Positions 43,591-49,596 of a stretch of DNA of 49,596 nucleotides are shown here, one piece after another. Every line of letters begins with the position of its first letter. Position 1 is the first letter of the stretch. The notes beneath the pieces were generated by a model, which saw nothing but the letters and a program-made list of their open reading frames with translations, had not been told where the DNA came from and searched no databases. The position numbers and the translations under genes are program-made. The stretch covers positions 1 to 49,596 of the forward strand of contig JAIPGG010000010.1 in the NCBI GenBank assembly GCA_021736255.1. The letters run 5' to 3'. The stretch is from Spirochaetales bacterium (GTDB taxonomy: Bacteria > Spirochaetota > Spirochaetia > JAIPGG01).

Positions 43591-44410
43591 GATCTTCCCC
43601 CTCTTTTTCCCGATACACAATCGTTCCAGTTCTCAAATCAACATACCGAAGCGATCCGGCGTAACCATGCTGCTCGGCTATGTCAATCGAAAGCAGGCCG
43701 TATTGAATCTGTTCACTGCTGAATGAACTGTCCAGCAACAGCGGTATCTTCCGATCCATGGGATATAGCATCAATTCAAAATGATCGGAAGGTTTCCGCA
43801 TGATACGAACCTCGGAGATATTTCCATAGAGTTCAGGCGAGTTTTCCCTCAGAGATTCGAGGCCGGATAAAACCGGCATGAGCTTTTCCGGTAAAACAGT
43901 GCCTGCTTGAATTGTACTGAACTGCAGACCGGTAATAACCGGAGCATCAATCTCTCCGACTGCTCTCCCCGTTTTGTAAATCATACCCGACTTGTCGAAC
44001 ACGAGAGGCACGACTCTTCCCTCGCCATCCCGCGAAAAGGCGCGGGCCAAAGGCGTGCGGCGGTATACCTCGATATGCAGAGTGTCGGGAAAACTTTTTG
44101 CGACAAAGGCCTTTCGTATGGCAGGATAGCTTTCTAGATTGAGACGAACCGTTTCCGGGTCCACCGAATAGTAATAGGTCTTTCCCTCAAGACCTGCCAG
44201 CTCAAGAAGACGACTGTGAGAAAGCTCGACCTGACTCTGCACTTCGACCCGCTTGATCTGCAGACCGGGTGCAATCAAAAGATAGAAAACGACCTCCACC
44301 AGAGCCAGAACGCCCAGAGCAATAACGGCAACCTGAAGAATTCTTCGGAGTCCGCCCCTATTTCCTCCAGCGTTCGATCTTCCACCGGGCATTGAAACAG
44401 CCTCAGCCAT
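43580..44410 (-). CDS. ftsQ: Cell-division protein FtsQ/DivIB
   Basis: Bitopic divisome protein linking cytoplasmic and periplasmic parts. The 276 residues have a short Gly/Arg-rich N-terminus, one membrane helix (about 26-47), a POTRA domain (about 52-122; IKRVEVQSQVELSHSRLLEL, then LEGKTYYYSVDPETVRLNLE) and a beta domain (about 125-260). It overlaps ftsW by eight bases and ftsA by 11. Sequence conservation in this family is low; the call rests on architecture and gene order. Confidence 0.9.
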   Translation of the reverse strand: MAEAVSMPGGRSNAGGNRGGLRRILQVAVIALGVLALVEVVFYLLIAPGLQIKRVEVQSQVELSHSRLLELAGLEGKTYYYSVDPETVRLNLESYPAIRKAFVAKSFPDTLHIEVYRRTPLARAFSRDGEGRVVPLVFDKSGMIYKTGRAVGEIDAPVITGLQFSTIQAGTVLPEKLMPVLSGLESLRENSPELYGNISEVRIMRKPSDHFELMLYPMDRKIPLLLDSSFSSEQIQYGLLSIDIAEQHGYAGSLRYVDLRTGTIVYREKEGEDLAF

Positions 44411-45560
44411 TCTGCCCTCCTATCTCAGCCCCTTCCTGCCGGGAGTTACGGGAGATCCCCAGTAATATTCCGCACATAACAAGCGTCATGAAAATGGATG
44501 ATCCACCTGCGGAAAAAAACGGCAGGGGGATTCCCGTAGCCGGAACAATTCCTGCTACCACGGCCATATTCAGGAGGGCTTGAAAAAGAATACTGCTGGT
44601 AATACCTACACCGGCAAAGTAACCGAACAGAGATGAGGCCCCGAGACTAACTCGGTATCCTCGAAAGGCAAAAGCAAGAAAAAGAAACAGAATCGCTACC
44701 ACGCCGATAAAACCGAGCTCTTCCGCAAGTACGGAAAAAACAAAATCCGAATGGGCCTCGGGAAGTGAACCGAGCTTTTTGATACCTGCTCCGACTCCTC
44801 TTCCCCAGAGCCCACCACCGCTCAAGGCCGACCGGGATGCGATAATCTGATAGCCGGATCCGATCGGATCCCGACTGGGATCGAGAAAGGCGATCAAGCG
44901 CTGAACCCGATGCTCCCGGGTAAAAAGCATGATTGTCGCCAAAGGAACGGCCATCGAACCAAGAAGAATAAAGAAAACAAACCGTACCCCTGCAATAAAA
45001 AACATTAACAATCCGAGAAAAAGCAGGTACAAGGAAGTGGAAAAATCATTCTGGAGATAGGTGAGGGAGATAAATAGAGCAAGTATAACCAGAGGAGGCA
45101 GGATCGTATTGATCGTATCGGTCATCCTGTCCTGCTTCTTGGCAAACAAGTGAGCGAGATAGAGAATCAGGGCCAGCTTGACCAGCTCCGAGGGTTGCAA
45201 TGACATGCCGAACAGGATAATCCAGCGCCGTGCCCCCATCACCTGGGTTCCTACTCCCGGCACGAAGGTAAGCACCATTGTCACAAGAGAAACAAACAGA
45301 ATAAGAGGTATGAATTTTTGAATCGCCCGGGGCTTCATCCGGTAGACTGCAAATGCCGCAATACCTCCAAGACTGATCCATAAAAACTGCCGCTGCACAA
45401 AATATCGGGGGTTTTCGAAAAGACGATCGGCGTAGTAGAAGGAAGCGGAGAAAAGAACAGACACACCTATCCCGACCAGCAGGATGAGAAAAGCAAAGAG
45501 CACGACATCCGGGCTCTGTGAATCTCCGTGTACCCGTTCAAGGGTAAAACTGTTTTCCAT
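44403..45560 (-). CDS. ftsW: Peptidoglycan polymerase FtsW (SEDS family)
   Basis: Glycan-chain polymerase for septal wall synthesis. The 385 residues are nearly all membrane helices (about ten). SEDS markers are GARRWIILFGMSLQPSELVK and AHSDFVFSVLAEELGFIG, then ATGIPLPFFSAGGSSIFMTL near the end. ATG at 45560 follows AAGGA; an upstream in-frame codon would add 36 residues overlapping mraY. No ftsI partner is present in the window, though FtsW normally works with one. Confidence 0.95.
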   Translation of the reverse strand: MENSFTLERVHGDSQSPDVVLFAFLILLVGIGVSVLFSASFYYADRLFENPRYFVQRQFLWISLGGIAAFAVYRMKPRAIQKFIPLILFVSLVTMVLTFVPGVGTQVMGARRWIILFGMSLQPSELVKLALILYLAHLFAKKQDRMTDTINTILPPLVILALFISLTYLQNDFSTSLYLLFLGLLMFFIAGVRFVFFILLGSMAVPLATIMLFTREHRVQRLIAFLDPSRDPIGSGYQIIASRSALSGGGLWGRGVGAGIKKLGSLPEAHSDFVFSVLAEELGFIGVVAILFLFLAFAFRGYRVSLGASSLFGYFAGVGITSSILFQALLNMAVVAGIVPATGIPLPFFSAGGSSIFMTLVMCGILLGISRNSRQEGAEIGGQNG

Positions 45561-45580
45561 CCGTCCTTCCGATTTCCTTT

Positions 45581-46660
45581 CTACTGCAGTTTCAGAGTCG
45601 AGAGGCTGAGAATTGCAAAGAGCCCCCCGATAATCCAGAAACGCATAACTACCTTCGTCTCCTCCCACCCTTTTAACTCAAAGTGGTGGTGGAGCGGAGC
45701 CATTAAAAACACACGGCGCCCGGTACGCCGGTACACCAGAACCTGGATAATGACCGAGAATGCCTCGAGTACAAAAACACCGCCGACAATAATCAATAAC
45801 ACCTCTTTCTTGGTCAGAAGCGCCAATGTACCCAGAAGCCCCCCCAGGGCCAGACTTCCTGTATCTCCCATCATGATCTCCGCAGGATGGGCATTGAACC
45901 ATAAAAACCCTACGGCAGCACCGAGGGTGGCAAGAGCGAACACGGTCAACTCTCCGCTGCCTGCCATAAAAGGGATCTGAAGATATTCGGCATAATCCAC
46001 ACGACCGGTGAGATACGAAAGAATTGCCATTGCGATGGTAACCATAATCACCAGACCAATAGCCAACCCGTCGAGGCCATCGGTCAGATTTACTGCATTC
46101 GAAAGACCGGTCAGAAAAATAACAGCAAAGGGAATGTAGAGAACCGAAAGATCGAGGATCGGCTCCTTGACAAACGGTATATACAACAGGGTTGCTTCTT
46201 GATATCCGAGAGAATAAAACCAGACAGCTATGGTCGCAGAAACAAGCCCCTGAGCTAACAGCTTAACCTTCGCCGACATACCCTCCGACCCGTCCTTGAA
46301 GGTCTTGAGGAAATCATCCACAAAGCCGATAGCTCCGAAACCAATAACAGCTGTGAGTGTTATCCATGTGTAAGGGCTTCTCAAATCCTGCCACAGGAGA
46401 ACGGAGATAACTATGGAAATGATGATCAGTACACCGCCCATAGTCGGGGTTCCCGACTTTGTTCTGTGGCGTTCCGGTCCGTCCTTCCTGATCTCTTCTC
46501 CTGCTTTCTTTGCTTTCAGGTAACTAATAAGCCGTGGGCCGAGAAGGAACGAGATCAAAAGAGCAGTAACCGCAGCATAGGCTGAACGAAAAGTGATATA
46601 CTGAAAAATGTTAAACACTGATACATATTCGACCAGTGGATATAAAAGCTCCGGAAACAA
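45581..46660 (-). CDS. mraY: Phospho-N-acetylmuramoyl-pentapeptide transferase MraY
   Basis: Makes lipid I by joining UDP-MurNAc-pentapeptide to undecaprenyl phosphate at the inner membrane. The 359 residues have about ten helices. Motifs are RTKSGTPTMGGVLIIISI, GFVDDFLK, NAVNLTDGLDGLAIGL with catalytic Asp residues, and MAPLHHHFELKGWEETKVV. The start is TTG at 46660 with GGAGG five bases upstream. It lies 14 bases after murF. Confidence 0.97.
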   Translation of the reverse strand: MFPELLYPLVEYVSVFNIFQYITFRSAYAAVTALLISFLLGPRLISYLKAKKAGEEIRKDGPERHRTKSGTPTMGGVLIIISIVISVLLWQDLRSPYTWITLTAVIGFGAIGFVDDFLKTFKDGSEGMSAKVKLLAQGLVSATIAVWFYSLGYQEATLLYIPFVKEPILDLSVLYIPFAVIFLTGLSNAVNLTDGLDGLAIGLVIMVTIAMAILSYLTGRVDYAEYLQIPFMAGSGELTVFALATLGAAVGFLWFNAHPAEIMMGDTGSLALGGLLGTLALLTKKEVLLIIVGGVFVLEAFSVIIQVLVYRRTGRRVFLMAPLHHHFELKGWEETKVVMRFWIIGGLFAILSLSTLKLQ

Positions 46661-46674
46661 TTCCCCCTCCTTTT

Positions 46675-48147
46675 TTAGGCCCTCAGCAGGTCCAGCACCC
46701 GCTCGAGCCCGGCGGACCTCGATCCCTTGATCAAAATCAGATCATTTTGTGCGAACCAGTTCCGTAATTGATCAGCTAGTTCATCAATCGTGACACTCAG
46801 GCTCAGCCGGCCGGAATAACCGGCTGCGACAAGTTCCTGTTCGGTCACCTCAAGCTCTCGGCCATAGAGAAAAATGCCGTCCGCCCCGGCATCCGCCAGC
46901 ATCCGGCCCAACCTGCGGTGCTCTTCGAGCTCCGCACCCCCCAGTTCCTTCATCGGACCGACAACAAGACCGCGTCTTCCAGAGACGCCGACTCCCCGAA
47001 TCCATGACAAAGCCGCCTCCATAGAGGCGGGGTTTGCATTATAACAATCAACAAAGGCCCTCACTTCTATCGGCCCTCTGCCGGCAGCCCCTCCACCTCC
47101 GGCGGAGGGAGACTGTACTTCGACATGCTCGAGGCGACTGCGGCCGAATAGAGGACGAACCGATTCGAGCCCCTTTCTTACCGCTTCCTCCGAGGCGCCG
47201 GCGGCAAGAGAAACCCGTATCGCCGCCAGGGCGTTTCTTAGATTATGCTCCCCGATCATCTCCATACGGATCGGCGCCCCCTCCCAGTTCAGGACTATAC
47301 CCTCGAGACCCCGGTCCTCCCAGTTTTCATAGCCCGGTGTCGTCGTTTCTCCATAGTCAAAAACCCGGCCCGGAGATGCCGCCATCAGATAATCCCGGAA
47401 GGAATCCCCTTCATAAACAAAACCCAGGTCTCCCTCCGAAAAACGGGAAAATATCCGGCTCTTCTCCCTGGCCACCCCAGCCACCGAACCGACCGGCCCT
47501 ACATGGGCAGGCCCGATGTTTGTAACCAGAGCGATATCGGGACGAACAATCTCCGCAAGGATATCCATTTCCCCGGGACGGTTCATCCCCATCTCGAATA
47601 CGGCATAGCTGTGCCGGCTTCGCAGGTTGAACACGCTCAAGGGTAAACCGATTTCGGAATTCAGATTCCCTTCAGTTACCAGTGTCTCTTTCTGCAGACG
47701 AAGAATGGAACCGACCATCTCTTTGGTGGTAGTTTTCCCATTACTGCCGGTAATACCTATCCGAACAAGATCGGGAAACCGATCGAGATAGGCTCCAGCA
47801 AGGCGCTGTAAAGCCGTTAGCGGATTATCCACTACAATCAAGGCGGCACCGGCTTTGCCGGCTGCCCGGCGCATAGAGCGGCCTTCTTTCTGCATCACCG
47901 ACTCGGCTACAAGGGAAGCAGCCACCCCTCTCTCGGCAGCAGCCGGGATAAAAAGGTGACCATCGGTCCTTGTCCCGGCCAGGGGAACAAAGAGGTCCCC
48001 CTCGCTGCAGCTGCGTGAATCAATAGACACACCGCTGAACTCGAGATCCGCCCCCTTTTGTTCAGCCGGCGGATGGATCTGTGCCCCGGGAATTATCTGC
48101 TCGAGTTCCGATGCGGAGAACAGAATCCGGTTTCTTTCAGCCGTCAT
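46675..48147 (-). CDS. murF: UDP-MurNAc-tripeptide-D-Ala-D-Ala ligase MurF
   Basis: Adds D-Ala-D-Ala to the muropeptide precursor. The 490 residues have an N-terminal UDP-binding domain (about 1-125; FSGVSIDSRSCSEGDLFVPL), an ATPase domain with GITGSNGKTTTKEM (132-145) and the conserved EMGMNRPGEMDILA, and a C-terminal domain with FVDCYNANPASMEAAL and VVGPMKELG. Its start overlaps the ftsL end by 11 bases. Confidence 0.97.
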   Translation of the reverse strand: MTAERNRILFSASELEQIIPGAQIHPPAEQKGADLEFSGVSIDSRSCSEGDLFVPLAGTRTDGHLFIPAAAERGVAASLVAESVMQKEGRSMRRAAGKAGAALIVVDNPLTALQRLAGAYLDRFPDLVRIGITGSNGKTTTKEMVGSILRLQKETLVTEGNLNSEIGLPLSVFNLRSRHSYAVFEMGMNRPGEMDILAEIVRPDIALVTNIGPAHVGPVGSVAGVAREKSRIFSRFSEGDLGFVYEGDSFRDYLMAASPGRVFDYGETTTPGYENWEDRGLEGIVLNWEGAPIRMEMIGEHNLRNALAAIRVSLAAGASEEAVRKGLESVRPLFGRSRLEHVEVQSPSAGGGGAAGRGPIEVRAFVDCYNANPASMEAALSWIRGVGVSGRRGLVVGPMKELGGAELEEHRRLGRMLADAGADGIFLYGRELEVTEQELVAAGYSGRLSLSVTIDELADQLRNWFAQNDLILIKGSRSAGLERVLDLLRA

Positions 48148-48421
48148 TTCTGCCCCCCTTAAGCAATACCCGCACCATCTCCTCAGCCTCGGCCCGGGAA
48201 AGCCCGAGCTCTTCTTCGGCCAGCTGCTGCAGTCGGGCCGGGGAGCGAAGTACCGCTATGCCGGCGATAATCCGTTTATTCCGCTCCAGTATCTCCCGCT
48301 GCTCCTGTTCCAGCCCCTCTATCCGCTGCAAAAGCATGGTATAGCGGTAGGACTGCCAGACATTGAGAAAAAAGACCGCGGAAACCACCAAGGCTAGAAC
48401 AACAAAAAGAAATTTCTTCAT
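48137..48421 (-). CDS. ftsL: Cell-division protein FtsL-like
   Basis: Small bitopic divisome protein. The 94 residues have one membrane helix (about 4-23), then a coiled coil (LLQRIEGLEQEQREILERNK) and a helical tail (ARLQQLAEEELGLSRAEAEE). The family is too diverged to recognise by sequence alone; size, topology and position between rsmH and murF support it. It overlaps rsmH by four bases (ATGA) and murF by 11. Confidence 0.8.
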   Translation of the reverse strand: MKKFLFVVLALVVSAVFFLNVWQSYRYTMLLQRIEGLEQEQREILERNKRIIAGIAVLRSPARLQQLAEEELGLSRAEAEEMVRVLLKGGRNDG

Positions 48422-49401
48422 GCAGCTCCTCCCTCGAGGCAGGGACGGTCGCTGCTTGAGGAGTCGAAATCAACCCGTTCGAGCACCCTGAGCTTTGCAC
48501 TTCTCGAAGCAGGATTCGACTCTTTTTCTTCTTCCCCTGCTTCAATCGGTTTCTTCGTCAGCAGCCGGAAAGAGGGTTCGCCAATTTTTCTACCGGCGGC
48601 ATCCACCGGTACCTGGACGAGTCTACGAAAACCATGTTTTACGATCCTGTCTTCCAATGAATGAAAGGAGATGAATCCAAGCCGGCCTCCGGGCACCAGC
48701 GTGTCGGCGGCCACCGGAAGTACCGACTCTATCCGCCGCAGCTCATCGTTCACAGCAATGCGGAGAGCCTGAAAGGTTCTGGTAGCAGGGTGGATTCTGC
48801 CCCGCCGGTAGGCAGGCGGCACTGCACGCCGCACAATTGCAGCCAGAGCAGCTGAATCACGAACAGATTCCTTCTGCCTTTCGGCAACAATCGCAGCAGC
48901 AATTCTTCTGGAGTAACGCTCTTCTCCGTATCGATAAATAAGATCCGCCAGCTCACGCTGGGAGTAAGAATTTACAATCTCCGCAGCGGTAGTTTCATCT
49001 TCCGTATTCAAGCGCATGTCCAGATCCGCCGATTCTCGATATGAGAAACCTCTCTCATTTTTTTCCAGATGGGCCATAGAAAGCCCTAGATCGAAGAGAA
49101 TAATATCGGCTCCGCCGCTTGACCGGCTCTGCAGTTTCCTGCGGAGATCGGGCAGTACCTGGTCGAACCATCCCTGCAGCGGAAAAAACCGGTCCGAAAA
49201 GGGCTCGAGTCGCTTCTTTGCTGTCTCGAGCATCCACGGATCGGCATCGATGCCGTATACGGTAATTGCCTCGAAGGCTTCGAGAAATTTGCTGCTGTGT
49301 CCGCCCTGACCGACAGTTGCGTCAATCATGGTTTGTTGTTCCCCCCCCGGCGACAAAAACCGGAAAACCTCATCCGGCAATACTGCTCTATGTTCAACCA
49401 T
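48418..49401 (-). CDS. rsmH: 16S rRNA (cytosine-1402 N4) methyltransferase RsmH (MraW)
   Basis: Methylates C1402 of 16S rRNA. The 327 residues start MVEHRAVLPDEVFRFL and have the SAM site DATVGQGGHSSKFL (27-40), DIILFDLGLSMAHLEKNERG, the signature GRIHPATRTFQALRIAVNDE and GRLGFISFHSLEDRIVK. ATG at 49401 fits the family best; a TTG at 49413 in frame would add four residues and neither has a good ribosome site. It lies 58 bases after mraZ. Confidence 0.96.
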   Translation of the reverse strand: MVEHRAVLPDEVFRFLSPGGEQQTMIDATVGQGGHSSKFLEAFEAITVYGIDADPWMLETAKKRLEPFSDRFFPLQGWFDQVLPDLRRKLQSRSSGGADIILFDLGLSMAHLEKNERGFSYRESADLDMRLNTEDETTAAEIVNSYSQRELADLIYRYGEERYSRRIAAAIVAERQKESVRDSAALAAIVRRAVPPAYRRGRIHPATRTFQALRIAVNDELRRIESVLPVAADTLVPGGRLGFISFHSLEDRIVKHGFRRLVQVPVDAAGRKIGEPSFRLLTKKPIEAGEEEKESNPASRSAKLRVLERVDFDSSSSDRPCLEGGAA

Positions 49402-49459
49402 ATGCAGGCTCAATCATCTCAATCTCACCTGATCCTCTCCGACATCAAACGGCGTGTTC

Positions 49460-49596
49460 CTAAAAAGCCAGAAGATTGCCCATTTCCTCCGCAGCTTCCT
49501 GGAACTCGGCTTCGTGTTCATCCCAGTAACCCTGGAATTCCTTTTCATCCCAGACTTCAATGTAGCGCTGTATCCCGAGGATCACGCATTCCTTCT
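49460..49596 (-). CDS. mraZ: MraZ, C-terminal part (runs off right edge)
   Basis: Transcription regulator at the head of the division cluster. Only the last 45 codons are present, ending at TAG (49460-49462). The visible LGIQRYIEVWDEKEFQGYW is the second AbrB-like domain end typical of MraZ (a conserved G-x-x-x-x-IEIWD block), and an acidic helix follows. Being upstream of rsmH fits the standard order. The start and promoter are outside the window. Confidence 0.88.
   Translation of the reverse strand, partial: KECVILGIQRYIEVWDEKEFQGYWDEHEAEFQEAAEEMGNLLAF

Overview
The window is a chromosomal segment of a spirochaete, most like the free-living Spirochaetaceae (Spirochaeta/Alkalispirochaeta type). 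Evidence: the flagellar gene order from flgB to flhG is the spirochaetal one and includes the collar gene flbB and the small gene flbD; the hook protein carries the Lys165/Cys178 pair known from Treponema hooks; and no L-ring or P-ring genes are seen, as expected for periplasmic flagella. The DNA is of moderate G+C and very dense. The longest stretch without a gene is 185 bases (2835-3019), and no tRNA, rRNA, insertion sequence or CRISPR array is visible.

Layout. (1) 1-1155, minus strand: def and the 5' part of fmt, the formyl-methionine pair, which continues past the left edge. (2) 1237-2834, plus strand: two overlapping genes for an exported protein of unknown function and a caspase-like lipoprotein with a calcium-binding-type loop, closed by the only clear intrinsic terminator in the window (2939-2977). 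(3) 3020-49596, minus strand: 49 consecutive genes with gaps mostly of 0-40 bases or overlaps. In transcription order these are a reduced cell-wall/division cluster (mraZ, rsmH, ftsL, murF, mraY, ftsW, ftsQ, ftsA, ftsZ); a recombination/processing group (xerD, a TPR lipoprotein, dprA, xerC, hslV, hslU); the flagellar block (flgB flgC fliE fliF fliG fliH fliI fliJ flbB fliK flgD flgE flbD motA motB fliL fliM fliY fliO fliP fliQ fliR flhB flhA flhF flhG); and a tail (acidic membrane protein, fliA, fapA, a small acidic protein, a SwrB-like protein, an Hsp70, a J-domain/HEAT protein and a CheA-type kinase).

How the genes work together. The division genes build the septum and lipid-linked wall precursors. 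The flagellar block encodes nearly the whole basal body, motor, export gate and hook assembly, while flhF/flhG set number and placement. fliA encodes the flagellar sigma factor, and a possible sigma28-type promoter lies before flgB, which would give positive feedback on the block. A separate promoter candidate with two direct repeats lies before the tail. Putting an Hsp70, a J-HEAT co-chaperone and a CheA at the end suggests a chaperone/signalling role tied to motility.

Less ordinary points are a fliO gene with no ATG, GTG or TTG start, a FliY whose two CheC-type sites have both lost their Asn, a leaderless-looking def promoter, an N-terminal extension on FlhB and a polyglutamine tract in FliG. 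All calls rest on reading the sequence and on family knowledge; no database search was run.
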